The notes beneath the pieces were generated by a model. That model was not told where the DNA came from, made no database searches, and saw only the letters and a list, made by a program, of their open reading frames with translations. Positions 9,977 through 18,240 of a stretch of DNA of 64,000 bases are shown here, in pieces; position 1 is the first letter of the stretch, and the number at the start of each line of letters is the position of its first letter. Source of the DNA: an uncultured Balneola sp. (GTDB lineage: Bacteria > Bacteroidota > Rhodothermia > Balneolales > Balneolaceae); assembly GCA_902529365.1 (NCBI GenBank), contig CABZWK010000005.1:62001-126000 (forward strand), given 5' to 3'. The position numbers were made by a program, and so were the translations under genes.

Positions 9977-10804
9977 ATGACCATCCTCCTTCTGATATTA
10001 GGGCTGATAGCAGGACTTATAGCAGGCTTGTTTGGAGTAGGAGGGGGAATAATTTTCACCCCTGTTTTTTTTTTCTTATTCGAGCAAGCTGGTATTCCCA
10101 AAGCGGTACCTTGGGCTGTTGCCTCTGGGCTCATGTGTACATGGATAACCTCAATGGCTAGTGTGGTGCGTCAATACAATCAGCAGTATTTGTTTATAAA
10201 GGAAGGACTGTTATTGGGTTTTTTTGGGGCCTTGGGTATTAGTTTGGGTAAATGGGTACTGCTTTCTCCTTATTATAGTCGTACGGAGTTTATCATCGTG
10301 TTTAGTGGTCTGCTATTCTATAGTGCAGTACTTATGTTCATACGTGGCCGTAAAACGGAAACCCATACCGAAGGAACCGCCGAAGGAAGCTCACCATTGT
10401 TTAGCCCAAAACAAGCCTGTGTTACCGGTATAATAGGAGGTGGAATAGCCTCGTTGGCTGGTGTTGGTGGTGGAGGTACTATGGTTCCAATTATGAATCT
10501 ATTTTTCAAACAACACTTTAAAAAGGCGGTTAGTATATCTCATTTAGGCATGTTAACGATGATTACTGTGGGCGTTCTTCAGTTAATGGTCGAGCAGCCA
10601 GAATTAAATGGATCAGGACAAAGTCTAACAGAGTGGACGCTTGGATATGTAGACCTGGGAGCAGTTAATTCAATGGGATGGACGGCACTAATTGGAGCAT
10701 ATGGAGGGGCTTTGCTTAATCATAAAGTACCTAGACACTATCTTCAATTGGGATTCGGACTGTTGGCCTTGATTATGGGAACCCGACTCCTGCTTACATT
10801 ATAG
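9977..10804 (+). CDS. TauE/SafE family sulfite/organic anion exporter
   Basis: A 275-aa inner-membrane protein with about 8 hydrophobic helices in two related halves. Each half carries the glycine-rich TauE/SafE (DUF81) motif: LIAGLFGVGGGIIFTPVFF at residues 14-32 and GIASLAGVGGGGTMVPI near residue 155. Members move sulfite, sulfoacetate and related anions. It follows the PhzF gene closely. A hairpin with flanking T and A runs ~60 bp after the stop probably ends the transcript. Confidence 0.88.
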   Translation: MTILLLILGLIAGLIAGLFGVGGGIIFTPVFFFLFEQAGIPKAVPWAVASGLMCTWITSMASVVRQYNQQYLFIKEGLLLGFFGALGISLGKWVLLSPYYSRTEFIIVFSGLLFYSAVLMFIRGRKTETHTEGTAEGSSPLFSPKQACVTGIIGGGIASLAGVGGGGTMVPIMNLFFKQHFKKAVSISHLGMLTMITVGVLQLMVEQPELNGSGQSLTEWTLGYVDLGAVNSMGWTALIGAYGGALLNHKVPRHYLQLGFGLLALIMGTRLLLTL

Positions 10805-10860
10805 AATTTGGTTCCTTTTCAACATCTCTTGCATTTTCAAAATCTTTTGTCTGTATAAAA

Positions 10861-10887
10861 AAGAAACCTCCGTTCAAGAGGCTTCTT
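10861..10887. terminator. Rho-independent terminator between tauE and ftsZ, probably bidirectional
   Basis: The arms AAGAAACCTC and GAGGCTTCTT pair over 10 positions with one A/C mismatch, around a 7-base loop. The plus-strand side continues TTTTATTG and the minus-strand side continues TTTTTTAT, so it can stop transcripts from either direction. Confidence 0.7.
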
Positions 10888-11012
10888 TTATTGTTAGCAA
10901 TCTATAGCCTGCCGTCTGTTGGCATTTACGTCCTTGCAACGTACATAGCTATAATCCAGTAAACACTGCCGGATACAGACACCTCTTTCAAGGGTACTGT
11001 GGGGATACCGGC
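10888..11012. other. Structured non-coding segment, possible small RNA
   Basis: This 125-bp segment has no open frame and lies between two terminator-like hairpins. It contains several pairings: TATAGC (near 10902) with GCTATA (near 10950); TACGT with ACGTA inside that; and TGCCGG (near 10967) with CCGGCA (near 11008). GTCTGT and ACAGAC could also pair as an alternative fold. It is clearly richer in pairing than the other gaps here. It might be a small RNA such as 6S RNA, or simply the ftsZ 3' region. Strand and identity are undecided. Confidence 0.3.
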
Positions 11013-11033
11013 AAAAAACGGACTTATTAGTCC
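11013..11033 (-). terminator. Rho-independent terminator of the division cluster (ftsZ)
   Basis: On the minus strand GGACT-AATA-AGTCC is followed by GTTTTTT. The stem overlaps the ftsZ stop codon, so termination sits directly at the gene end. The stem is only 5 bp, so it may be leaky. Confidence 0.6.
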
Positions 11034-12388
11034 ATTATCCTTCGTAAGAATGCAGGTTGTTCAGAATCGTCCCGACGAGTATTTTCGGCTCTCTGCTGAA
11101 AATTAGCCACTCTTGCCGCTTGATTTGGAGTCGTAGGTTCAGCGGCATGACTTGGAGCATCATCTTTGCGAGCATTAATATCTCTGCGCAAATAGGAAGG
11201 AGTATCTAAACGTTTCAGATTTCCCTCCCCTTTGTAGTAGTCCTTGTTAGGCCGCGCAAATTTTGATGCTTCTTCTGCATCAGCTCCTGTTTTAATTGTG
11301 GTAGTTTGCTCAGATGCGGGAGCAGCTTGGTCATTACTTGTTTGGGTAGCTTGTTGAAACGCTTGTGTCACATGATTTGGGGTTTTATTTGGAGCGACAC
11401 GAACGGTATTGCGATCTTCAGCTAATTCAAAACCAGTGGCAATTACCGTAACGCGCATTTGATCTCCAAAAGACTCATCTAGCACCGTACCTAAAATAAT
11501 TTCCGCATCATCACCGGCTTCCTGCTGTATAATGCTTGTAGCGGTAGTGGTCTCACGCATACCTAATTTAGAGCCGGCTGAGATATTGACGAGTACATTT
11601 CGAGCACCTCGTATGCTAACTCCATCTAAAAGAGGTGAATTAATAGCATCTCGGGCTGCAATTTCAGCTCGATCAGAACCTTCAGCAGTGGCAGAGCCCA
11701 TAATTGCGGCCCCTCCATCGGTCATCGTTGTACGCACATCGGCGAAATCCAAGTTGATAAGACCAGGCATTAGAATTAAGTCACTTATACCTCGGGTGGC
11801 GTTGTATAACACTTCGTTGGCCATGGCAAATGCCTCTACCAAAGAAGTCGACTCATCCCCAATGTCTAAAAGGCGTTCGTTTGGAATTACGATAACGGTA
11901 TCGCATTGTTTCTTTAATTCAGAAACACCTTCCAAGGCATATTTTTTTCGTATTCGACCTTCGCATTCAAAAGGGGTTGTTACGATACCTACCGTCAAGA
12001 TGCCTTTGCGCTTCGCCATTCCAGCGACTACTGGAGCACCACCGGTTCCGGTTCCACCACCCATACCTGCTGTCACGAATATCATATCGGCACTTTCAAT
12101 GGTTTCCTCGATATCGTGTCGATTTTCTTCCACCGCTTCTCTACCCACTTCTGGGCGCGCACCGGCTCCCAGACCGCTGGTTAGGGCGGTACCCACTTGT
12201 ACTTTAATATCAGCTAAGCTGTTTTTAAGTGCCTGAGCATCGGTATTTAGAGCAATGTATTCTACACTGTCCAAACCCATGTTTATCATGTTATTGATGG
12301 CATTTCCACCACCACCGCCAACACCAATTACCTTGATTTTGGCATTTTCCTGACTTTTTTCGTCAAAGTAGAATCTAGAATTTGACAT
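11027..12388 (-). CDS. ftsZ: Cell division protein FtsZ
   Basis: The tubulin-like GTPase that forms the division ring. The 453-aa protein has the GTP-binding GGGGNAINNM near residue 25, the signature GGGTGTGGAPVVA near residue 115, the T7-loop region NLDFADVRT, a long variable linker (about residues 325-435) and a conserved C-terminal tail ending PAFLRRIMD that binds FtsA. A good Shine-Dalgarno (AAGGAG, 5 bases before the ATG) precedes it. It is the last gene of the cluster. The 65-bp gap to ftsA carries a small perfect hairpin (12437-12451). Confidence 0.98.
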   Translation of the reverse strand: MSNSRFYFDEKSQENAKIKVIGVGGGGGNAINNMINMGLDSVEYIALNTDAQALKNSLADIKVQVGTALTSGLGAGARPEVGREAVEENRHDIEETIESADMIFVTAGMGGGTGTGGAPVVAGMAKRKGILTVGIVTTPFECEGRIRKKYALEGVSELKKQCDTVIVIPNERLLDIGDESTSLVEAFAMANEVLYNATRGISDLILMPGLINLDFADVRTTMTDGGAAIMGSATAEGSDRAEIAARDAINSPLLDGVSIRGARNVLVNISAGSKLGMRETTTATSIIQQEAGDDAEIILGTVLDESFGDQMRVTVIATGFELAEDRNTVRVAPNKTPNHVTQAFQQATQTSNDQAAPASEQTTTIKTGADAEEASKFARPNKDYYKGEGNLKRLDTPSYLRRDINARKDDAPSHAAEPTTPNQAARVANFQQRAENTRRDDSEQPAFLRRIMD

Positions 12389-12436
12389 GTCTACTCCTTA
12401 TTATTGTTTTGTTTACTGGATATTCTGTAGATGAAT

Positions 12437-12451
12437 GCATGATATTCATGC
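12437..12451. repeat. Small perfect hairpin in the ftsA-ftsZ gap
   Basis: GCATGA-TAT-TCATGC forms a 6-bp stem with a 3-base loop, starting 3 bp after the ftsA stop. There is no T tract, so it is more likely an mRNA-processing or stability element than a terminator. Its role is unknown. Confidence 0.4.
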
Positions 12452-12453
12452 GA

Positions 12454-13713
12454 TTAAAGTTCTTTGAACCAGCCTTTCATTCGATCGGCTATTTTGTTCA
12501 TTACCTGCTCTACACTGGTTGCTTTAGAGGAAGTAGGAATCATGGTTTTTTGATTATTCATACCCGTTTTTAATGCATGAATAACCAAACCAACAGCGGT
12601 GGCATAGATTGGGGAGTTTACCTCCTCAACTAAACCACCAGTAATTCCTAAGGGTAGGCCAATTTTAGCGTCCATTCCCAAGCTTTCATTTGCTAGAGGA
12701 CAGATATTTTTGACCAGAGATCCACCACCGGTAAGTACTACCCCTGCACTAAGTGCATCGGAGTAGCCACTGCGTTTGATTTCAATACCTACGATTTCAA
12801 GAATTTCTTCCATACGTGCCTGTATTATTTTACCCAGGATACTCTTCGTAATTTCTTTAGGAGGACGACCTGCTATACCAGGAACGGTGATTACTTCGTC
12901 TTCTTGAATGAGGTCGGCATAGCTTTCTCCATGCTTTCGCTTTAAGCTTTCTGCTTGATCGTCCAGTACACTCAACCCAATTCGGATATCATCGGTGACT
13001 TTTTGACCGGCAACGGCTATAACGGCAGTGTGCCGAATGGTGCTTTCTTGGAAGATCGCTACATCGGTGGTACCCCCGCCAATATCCACTAAAACTACAC
13101 CGGCTTCTTTTTCTTCGGCGTCCAAGGCCGAATAAGAAGAGGCTAAAGGTTCTAGTATGATATCAGCTACTTGATAACCGGCACGTTCTACACAGCGATA
13201 AATATTTTTAGCTGCTGAGACCAACCCTGTAATAATGTGAACCTCTGCTTCCATACGCATTCCACTCATTCCCACAGGGTCACTAATACCGTCCTGGCCA
13301 TCCACAACAAATTCCTGAGGGATAACATGTAGAATCTGTTGGTCGGTTGGAAGCATAATGCGTTGACAATCCTCTAGGAGTCGTTCCACATCATGAGCTG
13401 TTATTTCATTATCTCGGTTGTTGATGGTGATAACCCCTTTACTTCGCATGCTTCGAATATGATCCCCCGCAATGCCTACATTCACCGAATTCACTTGAAT
13501 TCCAGAGGCTAGCTCAGCCTGGGCTATGGCTTCTTTTATCGCGTTGACCGTTTTATCAATATTAACTACAACTCCTCTATTGAGTCCATCGCTGGGTGCC
13601 TTTCCGACACCCAAAATATTGATATTTTCCTGCTCATCAATAGAAGCTACAATGGCACAAATTTTTGTAGTTCCAATGTCGAGCCCTACCATTATGCGTT
13701 CTGTTTCAGTCAT
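12454..13713 (-). CDS. ftsA: Cell division protein FtsA
   Basis: The actin-like membrane tether of FtsZ, 419 aa. The phosphate-1 motif GLDIGTTKICAIV is at the start (residues 9-21), followed by the 1C domain, and the phosphate-2 motif LVDIGGGTTDVAIF lies near residue 205. The adenosine motif VVLTGGGSLV is near residue 325. The last residues (IADRMKGWFKEL) form the amphipathic membrane helix typical of FtsA. Its first 4 bases overlap the end of ftsQ. Confidence 0.97.
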   Translation of the reverse strand: MTETERIMVGLDIGTTKICAIVASIDEQENINILGVGKAPSDGLNRGVVVNIDKTVNAIKEAIAQAELASGIQVNSVNVGIAGDHIRSMRSKGVITINNRDNEITAHDVERLLEDCQRIMLPTDQQILHVIPQEFVVDGQDGISDPVGMSGMRMEAEVHIITGLVSAAKNIYRCVERAGYQVADIILEPLASSYSALDAEEKEAGVVLVDIGGGTTDVAIFQESTIRHTAVIAVAGQKVTDDIRIGLSVLDDQAESLKRKHGESYADLIQEDEVITVPGIAGRPPKEITKSILGKIIQARMEEILEIVGIEIKRSGYSDALSAGVVLTGGGSLVKNICPLANESLGMDAKIGLPLGITGGLVEEVNSPIYATAVGLVIHALKTGMNNQKTMIPTSSKATSVEQVMNKIADRMKGWFKEL

Positions 13714-14453
13714 GATTCCCTCGTTATGATTTGATCGTTAAAGCGTAGGTCAATTTGCGAGATATGGGCGATGCCGGTTTCCCGAATAACCTGGGTATAG
13801 AACAGTTCCCAATTCGCGAGTTTGTTAGTAAATGAGTCGGTTCCAAAGAGAAGTTTGACGCCATTTTCATGACTTAGAGCGACGACTCCTTCTTTTGGAT
13901 CAAAGGCTACTTCACTTAGTGTAGCCCAAGCAAATTTGTGTTCTTTCGCTTCTTCTAAAAAGCGGGCAAGTTGTATAAAATCAGTGGTTTTTAGAGTATC
14001 AGTTTGCCTGGTTAAGCTAAAACCATACAACAAGGGGACATCCACTGTTTTACCCGTCAGTACCGGTAGCTGTATTCCTTCGGCATCTGTGTATCGCTCC
14101 ACAGCCTCACCAACCAATAATGCTATGGGAAGCCGTTCCTGAATAGAAAGATGGAGGGTTCCACCGGGTTCTAGATAAGGGTGTACAGATTTCACATAGG
14201 CCAGTCGCATCACCCTATTTTTTAATTCTTCCAAATTCAAACTATCGGGGGCAATTCCTATTGGCACTTGAGCTGCCTCCAAAATATCCGCTTCTTGATT
14301 AAACCAAATACCCGATACTCGTAGGGTATCAACTCTCAACGATTGTTGCCAATAAAAACCCGCAATGATTCCTAAGCCAACCAATAAAAGTACCGCAGTT
14401 AGGAGTGAAGGTCTAGCTATAAACGATGTGCTATGAGTTAACCCTTTGCTCAT
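13710..14453 (-). CDS. ftsQ: Cell division protein FtsQ
   Basis: A 247-aa bitopic protein: a short cytoplasmic tail, one membrane helix at about residues 16-32, then a POTRA-like domain beginning LRVSGIWFNQEADIL (about residues 40-110) and a beta domain. This is the layout of FtsQ/DivIB, the scaffold linking FtsL and other divisome parts. Sequence conservation in this family is low, so position between murC and ftsA is a large part of the evidence. It overlaps both neighbours by 4 bp. Confidence 0.88.
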   Translation of the reverse strand: MSKGLTHSTSFIARPSLLTAVLLLVGLGIIAGFYWQQSLRVDTLRVSGIWFNQEADILEAAQVPIGIAPDSLNLEELKNRVMRLAYVKSVHPYLEPGGTLHLSIQERLPIALLVGEAVERYTDAEGIQLPVLTGKTVDVPLLYGFSLTRQTDTLKTTDFIQLARFLEEAKEHKFAWATLSEVAFDPKEGVVALSHENGVKLLFGTDSFTNKLANWELFYTQVIRETGIAHISQIDLRFNDQIITRES

Positions 14454-15901
14454 TTCTTAAATGGTTTAGTTTTTTCTAACCACTCCGCAAACTCATCACC
14501 CATACGATAGATGTCGCCTGCCCCCATGGTTATGATGATGTCTTCAGCTTTCACAATGTTTTTGAGTTCGGAGGCGACGTCTTTTTTGTCATGCACATAA
14601 TGCACGTTTTTATGGCCATATTGCTCTGCTGTATTCGCAATTAATGCGCCAGTAATTCCTTCGATGGGCTTTTCTCTTGAGGGATATACATCGGTAACGA
14701 CCAACACTTCCGCATCGAAAAAGGAAAGGCCAAACTCTTTATATAGTTCCTGAGTTCGGGAATATAAATGAGGTTGAAATATCGCAATAACTCGTCTATC
14801 TGGCCAACCGCGATGAGCAGCTTGTAAGGTAGCCTGAACTTCCGTGGGATGATGCGCGTAATCATCGATCAGCATAACCCCGTTTGAGTATTTCTTTTGA
14901 AAACGGCGATATACGCCTTCGAAGCGTTCCAGGCCCCGTTTAATGGTTTTAAACTCCATTCCCATTTCCAAACCACAGGCAATAGCGGCTAAGGCATTCT
15001 TTACATTGTGCTCGCCGGGGGCTTGAAGACTTACAACGCCTAATTTTTCTCCTTTATATGCTACTGTAAAGGTAGAGGTAAATTCAGAGGCGTGGATGTT
15101 GGTGGCTCGAAGTTGTGCCTGAGGCGTGAGCCCATAGCTGATAATCCTGCGTTCGAGATCAGGAAGAATGCTGCGCACATTTTCATCATCAAGACAAACA
15201 ATAACGGAGCCATAAAAAGGAACTTTATTGGCATAATCGATGAATGCTTGCTTTACATCGGCTAGATCATCATAAATATCCAGATGCTCGGCCTCTATAT
15301 TCGTAATCACGGCCACAGAAGGAGTGAGGCGTAAAAAGGTTCGGTCAAATTCATCTGCTTCAACAATTATAATATCCCCTTTACCAACTACGGCATTAGT
15401 TTTATCAAAACTATGAACTTTACCTCCTACCATGATCGTGGGATCAAAATTTCCTTCTTGGATAACTAAGCCTGTCATCGTAGTTGTGGTGGTTTTGCCA
15501 TGTGTGCCAGCAATGCCTATTCCATACTTCATGCGCATGAGTTCTGCCAGCATTTCAGCACGCTTAATGGTGGGAATGCGTTGCTCCATAGCGGCTTTAG
15601 TTTCTTTATTTTCATTCGCCTGAACAGCAGAGGTATACACTACAACATCCGCACCTACTATATGATCGGAATGATGCCCTTCATAAATGGTTGCTCCTAA
15701 TTCCTGAAGTCGCTGGGTTGTTTCTCCAAGCTGCCCATCGGAACCAGACACTTTATAGCCACGATGAAGTAGTATTTCAGCCATACCACTCATTCCAATC
15801 CCTCCAATACCCACCATATGTATATGCCGAGTTCGTCCAAAACTGGGTTGTTGTTCAAGGCCAAGTGCTTGAGAAGAGGTATGGTCAGTAGACTTAGTCA
15901 T
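14450..15901 (-). CDS. murC: UDP-N-acetylmuramate--L-alanine ligase
   Basis: The first Mur ligase, adding L-Ala to UDP-MurNAc. The 483-aa protein has the N-terminal nucleotide-sugar motif HMVGIGGIGMSGMAEIL, the ATP loop AGTHGKTTTT near residue 130, the conserved middle segment (EADEFDRTFL) and the C-terminal DDYAHHPTEV near residue 345. Length is normal. It overlaps murG by 8 bp and ftsQ by 4 bp. Confidence 0.97.
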   Translation of the reverse strand: MTKSTDHTSSQALGLEQQPSFGRTRHIHMVGIGGIGMSGMAEILLHRGYKVSGSDGQLGETTQRLQELGATIYEGHHSDHIVGADVVVYTSAVQANENKETKAAMEQRIPTIKRAEMLAELMRMKYGIGIAGTHGKTTTTTMTGLVIQEGNFDPTIMVGGKVHSFDKTNAVVGKGDIIIVEADEFDRTFLRLTPSVAVITNIEAEHLDIYDDLADVKQAFIDYANKVPFYGSVIVCLDDENVRSILPDLERRIISYGLTPQAQLRATNIHASEFTSTFTVAYKGEKLGVVSLQAPGEHNVKNALAAIACGLEMGMEFKTIKRGLERFEGVYRRFQKKYSNGVMLIDDYAHHPTEVQATLQAAHRGWPDRRVIAIFQPHLYSRTQELYKEFGLSFFDAEVLVVTDVYPSREKPIEGITGALIANTAEQYGHKNVHYVHDKKDVASELKNIVKAEDIIITMGAGDIYRMGDEFAEWLEKTKPFKK

Positions 15902-17015
15902 GACTATGTTCTATTTCATGTAAAATTTCTTCAGCAATATATTCGGCAGCAAAGGGCTTAGCCATCGCTAATGCCGCGTCGTTCATCTTTCGCAATTGTT
16001 CCTGATCGGCGAGTAGACGTGTGACAAGTTCTGTCAGAGTATCTTTTGCCTCATCATCGGATAGCATTTCGGCGGCACCTAGTTCTTGCATAGAGCGGGC
16101 GTTCATGGTTTGATGATCTCCAGCAACAATAGGAGAGGGAATGAGTACGCTTGGTGTGCCAGTAACCATAAGCTCAGAACAGGAACTCGCCCCAGCGCGG
16201 CTCACTACCAAATCAGCTGCGGCATAGGCAGCGGGCATATCATCCAGATAAGCCAGTAGCCGAAGTCTCGGATACTCTTCTAAATCAATTTTCTTGGTTA
16301 GTGCATCGATATAGCGCTTGCCGCATTGCCATATTATATACAATCCGGCATGATCGTGCAGCGTCTCTAAACTATGCAATAAAGCCTCATTAATACTTTT
16401 CGCACCCAAACTACCGCCTAAAACCAACAATACAGATCGGTCTTCTGAAAAATTAAATGATGCACGCGCTTTGGAAAGGTTCGTATGAACTAGGTTTTTT
16501 CGGGTTGGATTGCCTACCATTCGAACTTTGTGGGCAGGGAAATAGTCCTCAGCATCCGGAAAGGCGGTAAAAATTCGCTTGGCATAGGAACCGAGCATAC
16601 GATTGGTTACTCCTGGATATGAATTTTGCTCTTGAATCATCACTGGAATTCCAAAACGACTGGCCATCCATCCCACAGGCCCTGCTACATAACCTCCGCA
16701 TGAAACCATAATAGCAGGTTTTAAGCTTTGCAATAACCAAAAAGATTGAATCAAAGACACTATTAATTTTAACGGAAACAACAGATTAGAAAGGGTAAAT
16801 CGCCGATGCAAGCCACTTACCCAGATGGGATAAATTCGGTACCCTGCTTTAGGCACCGCTGTCCATTCCATGTGGTTTTTGGTGCCTATAAAAGCAATAT
16901 CAATATGCTCCATTTTTGCAGTCAACGCATCTGCAATAGATATAGCTGGGTACACATGACCACCAGTTCCACCTGCTGCAATTATCACACGATATGTAGC
17001 TTGCTTGCTAGGCAT
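15894..17015 (-). CDS. murG: UDP-GlcNAc:lipid I GlcNAc transferase MurG
   Basis: A GT28 glycosyltransferase, 373 aa, which turns lipid I into lipid II at the inner face of the inner membrane. The N-terminal glycine-rich loop AAGGTGGHVYPA is at residues 13-24; the second-domain motifs GGSLGAKSINEAL, then VSRAGASSCSEL and PSPIVAGDHQ are all present. It overlaps ftsW upstream and murC downstream by 8 bp each. Confidence 0.97.
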   Translation of the reverse strand: MPSKQATYRVIIAAGGTGGHVYPAISIADALTAKMEHIDIAFIGTKNHMEWTAVPKAGYRIYPIWVSGLHRRFTLSNLLFPLKLIVSLIQSFWLLQSLKPAIMVSCGGYVAGPVGWMASRFGIPVMIQEQNSYPGVTNRMLGSYAKRIFTAFPDAEDYFPAHKVRMVGNPTRKNLVHTNLSKARASFNFSEDRSVLLVLGGSLGAKSINEALLHSLETLHDHAGLYIIWQCGKRYIDALTKKIDLEEYPRLRLLAYLDDMPAAYAAADLVVSRAGASSCSELMVTGTPSVLIPSPIVAGDHQTMNARSMQELGAAEMLSDDEAKDTLTELVTRLLADQEQLRKMNDAALAMAKPFAAEYIAEEILHEIEHSHD

Positions 17016-18198
17016 AGAACAAGGGTCTCCTATCTTTTTTATGCTTGGAAATATTAAGCAGTAAACCCACTATAGCTCCCGAAAATAATAAATTGGTACC
17101 GCCATAGCTCACAAAAGGCATTGGTAACCCAGTAACTGGAAATAAACCACTGGCAACGGCTGCGTTGACAAAACCATAGAGGCATAGGTACAAGGTGCAG
17201 CCTAAAGCCAACAAAGAACCTAAATAATCCTCGGCATTCCGCGCTACGAAAGCCACTCCTCGAATGAGTAAAAACACAAACAATGCGATGAGAGTAGCGG
17301 CGCCCAAAAGCCCATATTCTTCGGCAATAATGGCAAAAATGAAATCATTATACGGCGTTGGTAAAAAATCGCGCTGAGTGCTTTTACCTATTCCCACTCC
17401 AGTTATCTCCCCTTTGGCAATAGTGATATGAGCCTGCTGCGCCTGTCTTCCGGTTCCATCGAGTAAACGCTCGGTTTCAATCTGTTTAATTTGGCCTAGA
17501 TACTGTTCAATGCGGTCTTGCCGAGTAGCCGACTGGTTAATGAGTAAAAAGCCCCCAAAAACTGCGAGTAATACCATCGTGCCTAGTTGTACTACACTAA
17601 TCCGACCGACAAACATTAATATGAGACAAATACACATGAGCAAGCCTGCCGAAGAAAAATCTTCGATACCAATAAGAGCACAGGTGATAAATACCCAAAT
17701 TATAATGGGTATGAAAGCCCGTTGAAAGTCTTTAATATACTCTTGTTTTTCGGATAAGAGCACACTTACATGAATAATGAGCGAGACGGCAGCCACTGTA
17801 GAAGGCTGGAAACCAAATCCCCCGATCGATAGCCATCGTTTGGCCCCAAATTGCTCTTCACCAAATACCAACACCATGACTAGCATTAACAAGCTAATCA
17901 CCATGAATGGCCTAGAGAGCTTGGCAATGGTATGATAGTTTACTTTGGATCCAAGCAGAATAACCACGACCGCAATACCAATTTTAACCAAATGACGAGT
18001 AATCATCTCTAAAGCGGAGGTGTCATTATTCTGTGCAAAAAAAGCAATTGAAGAATACACTGCCAACGAACCAAAACTAAGTAACATAATGACCACCATA
18101 AGAATATAGCGGTCACTGCCTTGGCCACGTGTATCTATTTCTTCTGGAGTGGTACCAAGAATTTGGTGAATGTTTCTATTTGGACTGGTGTGAATCAA
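17008..18198 (-). CDS. ftsW: SEDS peptidoglycan polymerase FtsW
   Basis: A 396-aa inner-membrane protein with about 10 helices and the SEDS family motifs: GAKRWL near residue 120, the ATLIALFVFLLIRG and GLLPVTG-type region (GLFPVTGLPMPFVSYGGTNLL near residue 350). With FtsI it makes septal peptidoglycan strands from lipid II. The first 30 residues form a polar cytoplasmic tail. A 42-bp gap separates it from murD, one of the few gaps in the cluster. Confidence 0.95.
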   Translation of the reverse strand: MIHTSPNRNIHQILGTTPEEIDTRGQGSDRYILMVVIMLLSFGSLAVYSSIAFFAQNNDTSALEMITRHLVKIGIAVVVILLGSKVNYHTIAKLSRPFMVISLLMLVMVLVFGEEQFGAKRWLSIGGFGFQPSTVAAVSLIIHVSVLLSEKQEYIKDFQRAFIPIIIWVFITCALIGIEDFSSAGLLMCICLILMFVGRISVVQLGTMVLLAVFGGFLLINQSATRQDRIEQYLGQIKQIETERLLDGTGRQAQQAHITIAKGEITGVGIGKSTQRDFLPTPYNDFIFAIIAEEYGLLGAATLIALFVFLLIRGVAFVARNAEDYLGSLLALGCTLYLCLYGFVNAAVASGLFPVTGLPMPFVSYGGTNLLFSGAIVGLLLNISKHKKDRRPLFYA

Positions 18199-18240
18199 TA
18201 TGATTTGTTTGGTTTTACTTAGGTTATTTTACTGGTTAAT

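Noticed and set aside
11532-12236. Long plus-strand open frame (234 codons) antisense to ftsZ
   Set aside because: It lies wholly inside ftsZ on the other strand, with low-complexity, family-free composition; a typical shadow frame.
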